Below are positions 7,370 to 18,497 of a stretch of 64,000 bases of DNA, piece by piece. Positions within the stretch are counted from its first letter, which is position 1; the number at the start of each line of letters is the position of its first letter. Below the pieces are notes generated by a model. The model worked only from the letters and a program-made list of their open reading frames with translations. It did not search any database and was not told where the DNA came from. The stretch is from Ramlibacter monticola (GTDB taxonomy: Bacteria; Pseudomonadota; Gammaproteobacteria; Burkholderiales; Burkholderiaceae_C), in the NCBI RefSeq assembly GCF_016722785.1, contig NZ_JAEQNE010000007.1, positions 1 to 64,000 of the forward strand. The letters are read 5' to 3'. The position numbers and the translations under genes are program-made.

Positions 7370-8938
7370 ATGCTCCGTCTCCTCATCTCACTCTCGTTCG
7401 TCCTGGCGGGCGCTGCCCACGCGCTCACCCTCGACGAAGCGAAGGCCCTCGCCCTCGGCGAGTCCGACGCCCGCATCGAGGCGCTGAACAAGGCCGTCGC
7501 GGCGGCCGACGACCGGACGGCCGCCTTCCTGCAGGCGCTCGCGGACGACGCCGTGAAGACCGCCGGCGGCCAGGTTTTCATCGTGCGCGACGAGAAGGCG
7601 AGCGACCCGGTCAGCGGCGCGCCGGTCGCGCTGCCCGCCGATGCCGAGGACGTGATCAACAACAACCGCATGCGCGGCGAACTGGACTCGGCGTTGGCCG
7701 CCCTGAAGCTGTTCTCGAAGGACGAGAAGCTGCGCGCCGCGGCGGTCGCCGAACTGCAGAAGGAGCCGGACGAGTCCAAGCTGGCGCTGATCGAGAAGGC
7801 CCACGCGGCCGAAACGAATGCGGCGATCCGGGCGCAGCTCGGGCTGGTGCGCGCGGCGGCGCTGCTTTCCAGCAGCGATCGCGCGCGGCGGCTGGAGGCC
7901 GCGCAGGCGCTGACGGCGAGCCGCAGCCCGGCGACGCGCAACCTGCTGCTGCAGCGCCTGCAGGACGAGAGCGACCCGCAAGTGCGCTCCGCGCTGCAGG
8001 CTTCCGTGCGCAGCCTCGATGCCTCGCTGGTCTGGGGCGAACGCGCCGCGGCCCTGTTTTCCGGCATCAGCCTCGGCTCCATCCTGCTGCTGGTGGCGCT
8101 GGGGCTCGCGATCACCTACGGCCTGATGGGCGTGATCAACATGGCCCACGGCGAGCTGATGATGATCGGCGCCTACGCGACCTACGTGGTGCAGGGCCTG
8201 TTCCAGAAATACCTGCCCGGCGCCTTCGACTGGTACCTGCCGGCCGCGCTGCCGGTCGCCTTCGGCGCCTCGGCGCTGATGGGCGCGGTGCTCGAACGCG
8301 GCGTGATCCGATTCCTGTATGGCCGGCCGCTGGAGACCCTGCTGGCCACCTGGGGCATCAGCCTGATGCTGATGCAGCTGGTGCGCTCGGTGTTCGGGGC
8401 GCAGAACGTCGCGGTCGAGAACCCCAGGTGGATGAGCGGCGGCGTCGTGCTCCTGGGCAACCTGCAGCTGCCGTGGAACCGCATCGTGATCGTCGCCTTC
8501 GCGTTCGCGGTGCTGGGCGGGATGGCCTTCCTGATCGCGCGCACGCGGCTGGGGCTGTTCGTGCGCGGCGTGACGCAGAACCGGCCGATCGCGTCCTGCA
8601 TGGGCGTGAACACCGCGCGGGTGGACACCTATGCCTTCGCGCTCGGCTCCGGCATCGCGGGCCTGGCAGGGTGCGCGCTCAGCCAGATCGGCAACGTCGG
8701 TCCCGACCTGGGGCAGGCCTACATCGTGGACTCCTTCATGGTGGTGGTGCTGGGCGGCGTGGGGCAATTGGCGGGCACGGTGTACGCGGCGCTGGGGCTG
8801 GGGGTCCTGAACAAGTTCATCGAGGGCTGGGCCGGCGCTGTCCTGGCGAAGATCGCGGTGCTGGTGCTGATCGTGGTGTTCATCCAGAAGCGGCCGCAGG
8901 GGCTGTTCGCGGTGAAGGGAAGGAGCGCGGAGGCATGA
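7370..8938 (+). CDS. urtB: Urea ABC transporter permease UrtB
   Basis: A 522-aa inner-membrane permease. Residues 1-18 form a signal-like segment, residues about 20-210 a soluble helical region, and from about 220 the LivH-type permease with about eight membrane segments (SGISLGSILLLVALGLAITY, MGVINMAHGELMMIGAYATY). The extended N-terminal domain is normal for UrtB. It pairs with UrtC to form the urea channel. Its stop overlaps the urtC start (ATGA), so the two are translationally coupled. Confidence 0.95.
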   Translation: MLRLLISLSFVLAGAAHALTLDEAKALALGESDARIEALNKAVAAADDRTAAFLQALADDAVKTAGGQVFIVRDEKASDPVSGAPVALPADAEDVINNNRMRGELDSALAALKLFSKDEKLRAAAVAELQKEPDESKLALIEKAHAAETNAAIRAQLGLVRAAALLSSSDRARRLEAAQALTASRSPATRNLLLQRLQDESDPQVRSALQASVRSLDASLVWGERAAALFSGISLGSILLLVALGLAITYGLMGVINMAHGELMMIGAYATYVVQGLFQKYLPGAFDWYLPAALPVAFGASALMGAVLERGVIRFLYGRPLETLLATWGISLMLMQLVRSVFGAQNVAVENPRWMSGGVVLLGNLQLPWNRIVIVAFAFAVLGGMAFLIARTRLGLFVRGVTQNRPIASCMGVNTARVDTYAFALGSGIAGLAGCALSQIGNVGPDLGQAYIVDSFMVVVLGGVGQLAGTVYAALGLGVLNKFIEGWAGAVLAKIAVLVLIVVFIQKRPQGLFAVKGRSAEA

Positions 8939-10158
8939 GCGCAGTCCTTCCACCCCTGGACGACGGCGCCTTCTCCCGCTTGCGTGAGAAGGCGGGCGAG
9001 GAGGGGGATCCGGGCGCGCAGGGCCCTCACCCCGGCCCCCTGCCGCAGGCGGGAGAGGGAGTGAACCTGCCCCGCGTCCCGACGGTGTTGACCCGCGCCG
9101 GCTGGACCGCTTTCGCCGTCGCCCTGATCTTCGTCTGCGCCGTCGCCCCGATCCTCAACCTCCTCGTCCCCCAGACCAGCGCCTTCCACCTCAGCGACTA
9201 TGCCGTCGCCCTGGTCGGCAAGATCATGTGCTACGCCATCGCCGCGCTGGCCATGGACCTGATCTGGGGCTACACCGGCATCCTCTCGCTGGGGCACGGC
9301 GTCTTCTTCGCGCTCGGCGGCTATGCGATGGGCATGTACCTGATGCGGCAGATCGGCCGCGACGGCCACTACCACAGCGAGCTGCCGGACTTCATGGTGT
9401 TCCTGGACTGGAAATCCCTGCCCTGGCACTGGACCTTCTCCGACAGCTTCCTCGCCACCTGCCTCTTGATCGTGGCGGTGCCCGGCCTGCTCGCCTTCGT
9501 GTTCGGCTACTTCGCCTTCCGCTCGCGCATCAAGGGCGTGTACTTCTCGATCATCACGCAGGCGCTGACCTATGCCGCGATGCTGCTGTTCTTCCGCAAC
9601 GAGACCGGCTTCGGCGGCAACAACGGCTTCACGGACTTCAAGCGCATCGTCGGCGTCGCCATCGCCACGCCGCAGATGCGCATGACGCTGTTCGTGCTGA
9701 CCGGGCTGGCGCTGCTCGGCTTCTTCCTGTTCGCCCGCTTCCTCGTGGCCAGCAAGTTCGGCCGGGTGCTGCAGGCGATCCGCGATGCCGAGTCCCGCGT
9801 CATGTTCTGCGGCTACAACCCGGTGGGCTACAAGCTGGCCGTCTGGACGCTCAGCGCCGTCATGTGCGGCGTGGCCGGGGCGCTCTACGTGCCGCAGGTG
9901 GGCATCATCAATCCCGGCGAGATGAGCCCGGCCAACTCCATCGAGATCGCGATCTGGGCGGCGGTGGGCGGCCGCGCCAGCCTCGTCGGGCCGATCGTGG
10001 GGGCCTTCATCGTCAACGGGGCCAAGAGCTGGCTGACCGTGAGCGCGCCCGAGTTCTGGCTGTATTTCCTCGGCGCCCTGTTCATTGCCGTCACGCTGTT
10101 CCTGCCGGACGGGGTGGTGGGCCTGGTGAAGAAATTCTGGAGGAAGAGGGCGCCATGA
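8935..10158 (+). CDS. urtC: Urea ABC transporter permease UrtC
   Basis: A 407-aa LivM-type permease with about ten membrane segments (for example LLIVAVPGLLAFVFGYFAF and VMCGVAGALYVPQVGIINPG). The start ATG overlaps the urtB stop. Odd feature: residues about 13-43 are encoded by a REP-like palindromic repeat (8971-9062), adding a Gly/Pro-rich insert (SRLREKAGEEG and GPHPGPLPQAGEG) before the first membrane helix. The insert keeps frame and should lie in the cytoplasm. The true start could instead be a later codon just after the repeat, such as GTG at 9061. It ends in an ATGA overlap with urtD. Confidence 0.93.
   Translation: MSAVLPPLDDGAFSRLREKAGEEGDPGAQGPHPGPLPQAGEGVNLPRVPTVLTRAGWTAFAVALIFVCAVAPILNLLVPQTSAFHLSDYAVALVGKIMCYAIAALAMDLIWGYTGILSLGHGVFFALGGYAMGMYLMRQIGRDGHYHSELPDFMVFLDWKSLPWHWTFSDSFLATCLLIVAVPGLLAFVFGYFAFRSRIKGVYFSIITQALTYAAMLLFFRNETGFGGNNGFTDFKRIVGVAIATPQMRMTLFVLTGLALLGFFLFARFLVASKFGRVLQAIRDAESRVMFCGYNPVGYKLAVWTLSAVMCGVAGALYVPQVGIINPGEMSPANSIEIAIWAAVGGRASLVGPIVGAFIVNGAKSWLTVSAPEFWLYFLGALFIAVTLFLPDGVVGLVKKFWRKRAP
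8971..9062. repeat. REP-like palindromic repeat inside the 5' coding region of urtC
   Basis: The left part (TTCTCCCGCTTGCGTGAGAA) and the right part (GCCGCAGGCGGGAGAGGGAG) are inverted copies of each other, joined by CCCTCACCCCGGCCCC. This is the dispersed CTCTCCCGC..GCGGGAGAG repeat seen in many proteobacteria. Here it is in frame and read as protein. Confidence 0.7.
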
Positions 10159-11030
10159 CCCCGGACCTGATGGAGGAGGGCGCGCGGCGCGCCTCGGCCT
10201 ACGCGGCGATGAAGGCGCGCGGGCGCACTGCGTCCGGCGGACGCGCCGCCGGCTTCGGCCGGCCGGTCAAGCCCGGCGAGGTGGACGTCACGCACGGCCG
10301 CATCCTGTACCTCGAGGACGTCAGCGTCAGCTTCGACGGCTTCAAGGCCATCGACAAGCTGTCGCTGGACATCGCGCCGGGCGAGCTGCGCTGCGTGATC
10401 GGGCCGAACGGCGCCGGCAAGACGACCATGATGGACATCATCACCGGCAAGACCCGCCCCGACAGCGGCTCGGTCTTCTTCGGCAGCACCATCGACCTGC
10501 TGCGCTACCGCGAGGCCGAGATCGCGCAGTTGGGCATCGGCCGCAAGTTCCAGAAGCCCACCGTGTTCGAGCAGCTCACGGTGTACGAGAACCTGGAGCT
10601 GGCGCTCAAGACCGACAAGGGCGTGCTCGCCTCGGTGCGCTTCCGCCCCGATTCGGCCGAAGGCGACCGGCTCGCGGAAGTGCTGCGGACCATCCACCTC
10701 GCGGGCCACGTGGACCGCCTCGCCGGCACGCTGAGCCACGGCCAGAAGCAGTGGCTGGAGATCGGCATGCTGCTGATGCAGGACCCGAAACTGCTGCTGC
10801 TGGACGAGCCGGTGGCCGGCATGACCGACGAGGAAACCGCGCGGACCGCGGAGCTGTTCCTGTCGCTCAAGGGAAGGCACTCGCTGATGGTGGTGGAACA
10901 CGACATGGGCTTCATCAAGACCATCTCCGAGAAGGTGACGGTGCTGCACGAAGGCGCGGTGCTGGCCGAGGGTTCGCTGGAGCAGGTGCAGGCGGACGAG
11001 CGCGTGATCGAGGTTTACCTGGGGCGCTGA
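10155..11030 (+). CDS. urtD: Urea ABC transporter ATP-binding protein UrtD
   Basis: A 291-aa ATPase. An N-terminal extension of about 45 residues precedes the ABC domain. Walker A is GPNGAGKTT near residue 80, the signature is LSHGQKQWLEIG, and Walker B is LLLLDEPVAGM, followed by the switch His in MVVEHDMGF. Together with UrtE it energises UrtBC in the cytoplasm. The start overlaps the urtC stop and the stop abuts the urtE start. Confidence 0.95.
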   Translation: MTPDLMEEGARRASAYAAMKARGRTASGGRAAGFGRPVKPGEVDVTHGRILYLEDVSVSFDGFKAIDKLSLDIAPGELRCVIGPNGAGKTTMMDIITGKTRPDSGSVFFGSTIDLLRYREAEIAQLGIGRKFQKPTVFEQLTVYENLELALKTDKGVLASVRFRPDSAEGDRLAEVLRTIHLAGHVDRLAGTLSHGQKQWLEIGMLLMQDPKLLLLDEPVAGMTDEETARTAELFLSLKGRHSLMVVEHDMGFIKTISEKVTVLHEGAVLAEGSLEQVQADERVIEVYLGR

Positions 11031-11723
11031 ATGCTTTCCATCCAGAACGTCAACCAGTACTACGGCGGCTCCCACATCCTGCGCGACGTGAGCCTCGAGG
11101 CGAAGCCGGGGCAGGTCACCGTGATCCTCGGGCGCAACGGCGTCGGCAAGACCACGCTGCTGAAGGCGCTGATGGGGCTGGTGCCGGTCCGCAACGGCAG
11201 CATCTCCTTCGAAGGCCACTCGCTCGCCCGCGCCACGCCCTACCAGCGCGCCCGCGCCGGCATCGGCTACGTTCCGCAGGGGCGCGAGATCTTCGCCCGG
11301 CTCACGGTGGAAGAGAACCTGCGCATGGGCCTGGCCACGCGGCCCGGCGGCACGCCCATCCCCCCCGAGACCTTCGAGCGCTTCCCGGTGCTCCGGCAGA
11401 TGCTGCACCGGCGCGGCGGCGACCTCTCCGGTGGCCAGCAGCAGCAGCTCGCGATCGCGCGGGCCCTGGCGGCGAAGCCGCGCCTGCTGGTGCTGGACGA
11501 GCCGACCGAGGGCATCCAGCCCAGCATCATCAAGGACATCGGCCGCGTGATCCGCCTGCTGGCCGACCGCGGCGACATGGCGATCCTGCTGGTGGAGCAG
11601 TACTACGACTTCGCCCGCGAGTTGGCCGATGCCTACGTCGTGATGGAACGCGGCGAGGTCCTCGCGCGCGGCCTGGGCAAGGACATGGAGGCCCACGGCG
11701 TCCGCCAGCTGGTCGCCATCTGA
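11031..11723 (+). CDS. urtE: Urea ABC transporter ATP-binding protein UrtE
   Basis: A 230-aa ABC ATPase of the LivF type. Walker A is GRNGVGKTT, the signature LSGGQQQQLAIARAL and Walker B LLVLDEPTEGIQPS. The ATG follows the urtD stop directly, with no spacer. It is the last gene of the urea importer. Unlike in many relatives, the urease genes do not follow; only a distant, oppositely oriented ureD is present. Confidence 0.95.
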   Translation: MLSIQNVNQYYGGSHILRDVSLEAKPGQVTVILGRNGVGKTTLLKALMGLVPVRNGSISFEGHSLARATPYQRARAGIGYVPQGREIFARLTVEENLRMGLATRPGGTPIPPETFERFPVLRQMLHRRGGDLSGGQQQQLAIARALAAKPRLLVLDEPTEGIQPSIIKDIGRVIRLLADRGDMAILLVEQYYDFARELADAYVVMERGEVLARGLGKDMEAHGVRQLVAI

Positions 11724-11840
11724 GCCTGCCCGGGAATCAAATCGGAGCCTTCCTACCGGGCCTGCCGCAGGCGCCCGGCAGCTCGCGCGCGTGCGTCTCC
11801 TTAAGCTGGATGCAGCAACATCTTCAAAAGGAGAATCTCC

Positions 11841-11915
11841 ATGCCGGTCATCCTCTGGCTCCTCGGCGTCCCGCTGGGCATCGTGCTGCTGCTGATGCTC
11901 TTCGGCGTCCTCTGA
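11841..11915 (+). CDS. 24-residue membrane peptide
   Basis: MPVILWLLGVPLGIVLLLML plus four residues (FGVL): a single hydrophobic helix with no charged residue. AAAAGGAG precedes the ATG at 11841 at good spacing, which makes it a convincing gene despite its size. Near-identical peptides (MPIILWLLGVP type) are common in Burkholderiales genomes as far as I recall. It probably inserts in the inner membrane. Function unknown. Confidence 0.65.
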   Translation: MPVILWLLGVPLGIVLLLMLFGVL

Positions 11916-11927
11916 CGCGACGCGCGT

Positions 11928-12239
11928 TCAGCTCACGCCACCCTTGCGGGTGGCGTCTTCGCGTGGGACTTCCGTTTCGGGCGGCTCGGGTTTTCGCCTG
12001 AGCTGCTCCATCTGCTCGAAGTTCCGGCCCGAGGCGTCACCCCGGTTGCCGCCTTCGGTCTCCCTGCCGGCGGCCGGCCCCACCTGCGCCTCCTGGTTGG
12101 CATAAGGCTGCGCGCCCTTGCCGTCATCCCAGCTCACCTCGTTGCGGTAGCCGTGCTTCGCGCGGCCGTCCTCCTGGCCCTGCTTCCCACGGGCATCGCC
12201 TTCGGCTTCGGCCGGATCCTTGCGTTGGTTCTCGTTCAT
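11928..12239 (-). CDS. Small hydrophilic protein of unknown function
   Basis: A 103-aa protein, extremely charged and Gly/Asn/Gln-rich with no hydrophobic core (stretches AEAEGDARGKQGQEDGRAKH and GREEG-like segments), so probably intrinsically disordered. GGGAG lies seven bases before the ATG at 12239. Composition recalls hydrophilin or stress-type proteins. It is convergent with the 24-residue peptide gene and follows a terminator of the upstream minus-strand gene. Confidence 0.55.
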   Translation of the reverse strand: MNENQRKDPAEAEGDARGKQGQEDGRAKHGYRNEVSWDDGKGAQPYANQEAQVGPAAGRETEGGNRGDASGRNFEQMEQLRRKPEPPETEVPREDATRKGGVS

Positions 12240-12260
12240 CGTGCACTCCCAAAAACGGCT

Positions 12261-12293
12261 GACCCGCCCAAGGGTGAGCCCTTGCGGCGGGTC
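12261..12293 (-). terminator. Rho-independent-type terminator of the 12338-12862 gene
   Basis: GACCCGCC pairs with GGCGGGTC and CAAGGG with CCCTTG around a short loop. On the minus strand it is followed a few bases later by TTTTT. It lies between the stop of the 12338-12862 gene and the ribosome binding site of the next minus-strand gene. Confidence 0.65.
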
Positions 12294-12337
12294 GGGGCGT
12301 AGGACGACGCCCGCTGGCGCCGTCGCGATCGCGCGGC

Positions 12338-12862
12338 TTAGTACTTGGAGCCGCCGCTGGAGCCCATGGACGGCATCGAGGAGCTGCCCATAGGCGACGA
12401 GGAGTTGCCCATCGTCGGCGAGGACGGGGACGCGCCCATGGAGCTCGTGGAGGAGGACGAGCCGATCACGGTCTCCGATTCGCGCAGCAGGCCGCCGGCG
12501 GCGACGCTGCCCTCGACGTCGCCGGTGTTGCCCAGCATGCGCGAACGGCAGGCAGCGCGGTCATCGGCGAGGGTGTGGTACTCGCAGCGCGCCGCCGCAT
12601 TCAAGGCATAGTCTTCCAGCCGCCCACGCTGCTTCTCGGCCTGGGCGTTGCGGGCTTCCTTCAGGCAGGTGGCCAGGTCCTGCTGGGTGTGGCCGCTGCG
12701 GCAGGCGCTCAGCTCGGACTGGTAGCTGCCGCTCGAATCGATGCTTTCCGCGCCCGGGAATGCCTTGTCGGAGGCGACCTGGGCGGTCGCGGCACCCACG
12801 GCCAGCAGGGCGGCGGCACCGAAGGACAGCATGGCCTTGAGGGATCGGTCCGTCTTTTTCAT
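12338..12862 (-). CDS. Secreted hypothetical protein with Ser/Gly/Met-rich tail
   Basis: A 174-aa exported protein. The ATG at 12862 (MKKTDRSLK) has AAGGAG upstream. Residues 1-28 are a signal peptide ending near ATAQVAS. The central part (about 30-110) has four Cys (CRSGH, CLKEA, CEYH, CRSRM) that could form two disulfides. The last about 45 residues are low-complexity, built from SSSxSSMG-type units, and may be a flexible linker. It has no recognisable family, and its own terminator follows. Confidence 0.65.
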   Translation of the reverse strand: MKKTDRSLKAMLSFGAAALLAVGAATAQVASDKAFPGAESIDSSGSYQSELSACRSGHTQQDLATCLKEARNAQAEKQRGRLEDYALNAAARCEYHTLADDRAACRSRMLGNTGDVEGSVAAGGLLRESETVIGSSSSTSSMGASPSSPTMGNSSSPMGSSSMPSMGSSGGSKY

Positions 12863-12994
12863 GGCGGGAACTCCTTGCATTTCGATTGAATACCCGCAGT
12901 CTGGATGGCGCATCGCGGACCCGATGCCGGAGAGGGGCGTTCCTGTTTACCGACGTTGCCCCGCGCGACAGTAGGACGATGCCGGCAGGCGGCG

Positions 12995-13825
12995 CTAGAC
13001 GTTCCAGCCCCGGGGTTCGGGGCCCGGAATATTCCACAGCAAGAGCCTCCACGCGCGGCGGATCGCCTTCAGCAGTTGCATGGCCGGTTCGACCAGGGGG
13101 GCCAGCACGCGCACGACGACGACGCGCGGACCGGGTGCCGTTGCGCCCGCACTGGCCGCCAGCGCATGAACCCCGATGGCCGCGCGGGCCGCTTCGAGCA
13201 GATCCTCGCGCAGCTGGCGCGGCAGTTCCTCGCCCGCGGCGAAGAAGAGGCTGCCCAGGCAGCGATGCCCCGCCAGGCCCAGCGGGCCCTCCATGAGCCG
13301 CACGTCCTCGGCGGCGATGCGCCCGCGCTCCAGCCACGCGCCTTCCACTTCCAGGTGCTGCAACACGCTGCCGCGCTCGAAGGGTCGGCCCGCCTGCGGC
13401 AGTCCCAGCGCGGCGATGTCCCACCCGAGCAACTGCGCGCCGGGATCCAGTTGCATGCGCAGGCGGTTCTCCGCCCGGCAGCCGCTGTAGTAGAGCGCTT
13501 CGAGCGGCAGCCACTCGAGCCGCGCGCCCGCCGCGAGCCGGAGGCGCACGTCCTGCACCGCGGCTTCGCCCTCGCTGCGGTAGAAGCGCGACGCGCCCGG
13601 CGTGGTCACCAGCCCGTGGCTGCCTTCGGCCGCCGTGACTTCGATCGCGAGCGTGTCGCCGCCGACCAGGCCGCCGGGCGGGTGCACCAGCACGTTGTGG
13701 CACACCGCCTCGCCTTCGGGCCAGAGGCTTTGCAGGATGCGCAGCGGGCCGTCGTGGCCGAAGCGCGCCACGCTGCGGGCGCCTTCGCGGGTGTAGTCGA
13801 GTCGGAGCCGGGCGTGCCAGGGCAT
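12995..13825 (-). CDS. ureD: Urease accessory protein UreD (isolated)
   Basis: About 276 aa from MPWHARLRLDY at 13825; the frame is open further upstream but similarity starts here. UreD-family features include NVLVHPPGGLVGGD, TTPGASRFYRS and LEWLPLEALYYSG. UreD binds apo-urease and guides nickel insertion with UreFG. ureD normally heads ureDABCEFG, but the next genes on this strand are unrelated hypothetical proteins and no ureABC is in the window. It is therefore an orphan, possibly split from a urease operon that once followed urtE. Confidence 0.85.
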   Translation of the reverse strand: MPWHARLRLDYTREGARSVARFGHDGPLRILQSLWPEGEAVCHNVLVHPPGGLVGGDTLAIEVTAAEGSHGLVTTPGASRFYRSEGEAAVQDVRLRLAAGARLEWLPLEALYYSGCRAENRLRMQLDPGAQLLGWDIAALGLPQAGRPFERGSVLQHLEVEGAWLERGRIAAEDVRLMEGPLGLAGHRCLGSLFFAAGEELPRQLREDLLEAARAAIGVHALAASAGATAPGPRVVVVRVLAPLVEPAMQLLKAIRRAWRLLLWNIPGPEPRGWNV

Positions 13826-14088
13826 GCGGTCGAGTGTAGTCAGCTGTCGGGCGCCGGCCCGCTGCAAGCCGCGCTGGACCGTGACTCCGGTTCGCGACGG
13901 TGCGCTGTTGTCCGACGCGCCGTTGCGCCTGCCCCGCACCGATTCGGGTTAAGACCGACTACGCCCGCGCTTGACGGCGGACCCCATAGTGAGCAGCACC
14001 GGCCCTCCTTGGGCAGGTGGACCTTGCCCCGTCGGGGTGGGGCCCGACCTTCAACAACTCGCCCATTTGCGGCAAAAGGAGTGCGACT

Positions 14089-14355
14089 ATGGGTTTTCTG
14101 ATTTGGTTGATCATTGGCGGTATCGTCGGCTGGCTGGCTAGCATGATCATGCGCACCGATGGCCAGCAGGGCCTCCTGCTGAACATCGTGGTGGGTATCG
14201 TGGGTGCGTTCCTGGGCGGCTGGCTCATCTCCCCGCTGGTGGGCGTGGGCACCATCAACCAGGGCATCAGCATCGGATCGGTGGTCGTGTCCCTGATCGG
14301 CGCCATCATCCTGCTCGCCATCGTGAACCTGTTCCGCCGCGGACGGGTCCGCTGA
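14089..14355 (+). CDS. GlsB/YeaQ/YmgE-family stress-associated membrane protein
   Basis: An 88-aa inner-membrane protein with three hydrophobic helices: GFLIWLIIGGIVGWLASMIM, then LLNIVVGIVGAFLGGWLI, then IGSVVVSLIGAIILLAIVNL. These match the transglycosylase-associated (GlsB/YeaQ) family, which is general-stress induced in other bacteria. AAAGGAG precedes the ATG. It is monocistronic, with its own terminator. A GGGTTAAG-containing motif lies about 135 bases upstream. Confidence 0.88.
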   Translation: MGFLIWLIIGGIVGWLASMIMRTDGQQGLLLNIVVGIVGAFLGGWLISPLVGVGTINQGISIGSVVVSLIGAIILLAIVNLFRRGRVR

Positions 14356-14402
14356 GCGCGGCCCCAAGAAGAAACACGGATTCGCGGGCTCGTCCCCGCA
14401 TC

Positions 14403-14434
14403 GGGAGCGCCAGCACTGGCGCTCCCTTTTGTTT
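14403..14434 (+). terminator. Rho-independent terminator after the GlsB-family gene
   Basis: GGGAGCGCCA-GCAC-TGGCGCTCCC is a perfect 10-base stem with a 4-base loop, followed by TTTTGTTTT. It lies between the convergent GlsB and maeB genes. The T run is on the plus strand only. Confidence 0.9.
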
Positions 14435-16729
<2,295 letters not shown>

Positions 16730-16826
16730 TGCTGCTCTCCGCTCTTTTGTTCTGGAACCCCTCACCCTACGCCGTTCGCGGCCATCCCGCGAGTGGGTGA
16801 AACTACTCGACCTTGATGCGGATCAG

Positions 16827-17708
16827 CTAACGGCCGAGCTCATGCTGCGCGAGGTTCTCGAGCGCACGGACCAGCGCGGAATGGTCTGACTGGGCCAGCC
16901 CCAGGGCCGCGCAGGACTGCATCAGCTGCGCCGCGATCGCGGTCTGCGGCAAAGCCGCGCCCACGCTGCGAGCGCCCTGCAACGCCAGGTTCAAATCCTT
17001 CTGGTGCAGGGCGATGCGGAAGCCCGGATCGAAGGTGCGCTTGAGCATGCGTTCGCCGTGCACCTCGAGCACGCGCGAGGAGGCGAAGCCGCCCATCAGC
17101 GCCTGCCGCACGCGGGCCGGATCGGCCCCGGCCTTCGACGCGAACACCAGCGCTTCCGCGACGGCGGCGATGTTGAGCGCCACGATCATCTGGTTGGCCA
17201 CCTTCGCGACCTGGCCATCGCCCACCGCGCCCACGTGCGTGATGTTCTTGCCCATCGTGGCGAGCAGCGGCCGCACGCGGTCGAAGGCCGCCTCCGTGCC
17301 GCCGACCATGATGCTGAGGCTGGCGGCCTTGGCGCCGACCTCGCCGCCCGAGACCGGGGCGTCGAGGTAGTCGCAGCCGAGCTCGCCGACCCGCTTCGCG
17401 AACTCCCGGGTGGCGATCGGGTCGATCGAACTGCAGTCGACCACCGTCTTGCCGGAGGACAGCCCCGCGGCCACGCCTTCCGGCCCGAACAGCACCTTCT
17501 CGACATCGGGCGTGTCCGGCAGCATGAGGAACACGAGCTCGGCGCGCTGCGCCACCTCGCGCCCGCTCTTGCACACCGTAGCGCCGGCCTCCGCGATGGC
17601 CGCGGGGACCTTGCTGCGCGTCTGGACGAACAGCGCATGGCCGGCGGCGATGAGGTGACCCGCCATCGGCGCGCCCATCACGCCGAGGCCGACGAAACCC
17701 AGATTCAT
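16827..17708 (-). CDS. glxR: 2-hydroxy-3-oxopropionate (tartronate semialdehyde) reductase
   Basis: A 293-aa beta-hydroxyacid dehydrogenase. The Rossmann motif GFVGLGVMGAPMAGHL is at residues 4-19, the substrate motif DAPVSGGEVGA near residue 120, and the catalytic Lys in GQVAKVANQM near 170. It reduces tartronate semialdehyde to glycerate. The start overlaps the hyi stop by four bases, and it is the last gene of gcl-hyi-glxR. No obvious terminator follows. Confidence 0.93.
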   Translation of the reverse strand: MNLGFVGLGVMGAPMAGHLIAAGHALFVQTRSKVPAAIAEAGATVCKSGREVAQRAELVFLMLPDTPDVEKVLFGPEGVAAGLSSGKTVVDCSSIDPIATREFAKRVGELGCDYLDAPVSGGEVGAKAASLSIMVGGTEAAFDRVRPLLATMGKNITHVGAVGDGQVAKVANQMIVALNIAAVAEALVFASKAGADPARVRQALMGGFASSRVLEVHGERMLKRTFDPGFRIALHQKDLNLALQGARSVGAALPQTAIAAQLMQSCAALGLAQSDHSALVRALENLAQHELGR

Positions 17709-18484
17709 GCTGCGAACTCCTTCATCCAGCCCAGCCCTTCCGGCGTCGTGCCGCGCGGGCGGTACTCGCAGCCAATGTACCCCTTCCAGCCGAGGGCATC
17801 CAGGTGCCGCAGCAGGAAGGCGAAGTTGATCTCGCCGGTGCCCGGCTCGTTGCGCCCCGGGTTGTCGGCGATCTGGATGTGGCCGATGTTCGCCAGGTGG
17901 CGCTGCAGCGTGGCGGCGAGCTCGCCCTCCATGCGCTGCGCGTGGTACACGTCGTACTGCAGCAGCAGGTTGTCGGAGCCGATTTCCTCGATCAGCGCGA
18001 CGGCCTGTTCGGTGCGCGTGAGGAAGAAGCCAGGGATGTCGTAGCTGTTGATCGGCTCGACGAGCAGCCGGATGCCGCCCTTGCGCAGGCGGGACGCGGC
18101 GTGCCGCAGGTTCTCGACCAGGGTGGCATGCGCCTCTTCGCGGCTGACGCCGGGCGGCAGCTTGCCGGCCAGGCAATTGAGCTGGCCGCAGTCGAGGGCC
18201 ATCGCATAGTCGATCGCGCGCCCGACCCCGGCGCGGAATTCCTCGGTGCGCCGGGGGTCGCAGGCGATGCCGCGATCGCCCGCGGCCCAGTCGCCCGCGG
18301 GCAGGTTGTGCAGCACCTGCCGCAGGCCTTCGCCGCGCAGGCGCGCGGCGAGTTCTTCCTTCGGGTACTCGTAGGGGAACAGGTATTCGACGGCGCGGAA
18401 GCCGGCGCTGCGGGCGGCGGCGAAGCGGTCCAGGAAGGGCAGCTCGGTGAAGAGCATGCTGAGGTTGGCGGCGAAGCGGGGCAT
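17705..18484 (-). CDS. hyi: Hydroxypyruvate isomerase
   Basis: A 259-aa TIM-barrel isomerase of the AP-endonuclease 2 type. It begins PRFAANLSMLFTELPFLDRF as in known Hyi. Metal-binding acidic and His residues appear in LVEPIN, QYDVYHAQ, HIQIAD and GCEYRP. It interconverts hydroxypyruvate and tartronate semialdehyde, linking the glyoxylate carboligase product to the reductase. Middle gene of the operon, 13 bases after gcl. Confidence 0.92.
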   Translation of the reverse strand: MPRFAANLSMLFTELPFLDRFAAARSAGFRAVEYLFPYEYPKEELAARLRGEGLRQVLHNLPAGDWAAGDRGIACDPRRTEEFRAGVGRAIDYAMALDCGQLNCLAGKLPPGVSREEAHATLVENLRHAASRLRKGGIRLLVEPINSYDIPGFFLTRTEQAVALIEEIGSDNLLLQYDVYHAQRMEGELAATLQRHLANIGHIQIADNPGRNEPGTGEINFAFLLRHLDALGWKGYIGCEYRPRGTTPEGLGWMKEFAA

Positions 18485-18497
18485 GGCGTTTCCCTCC

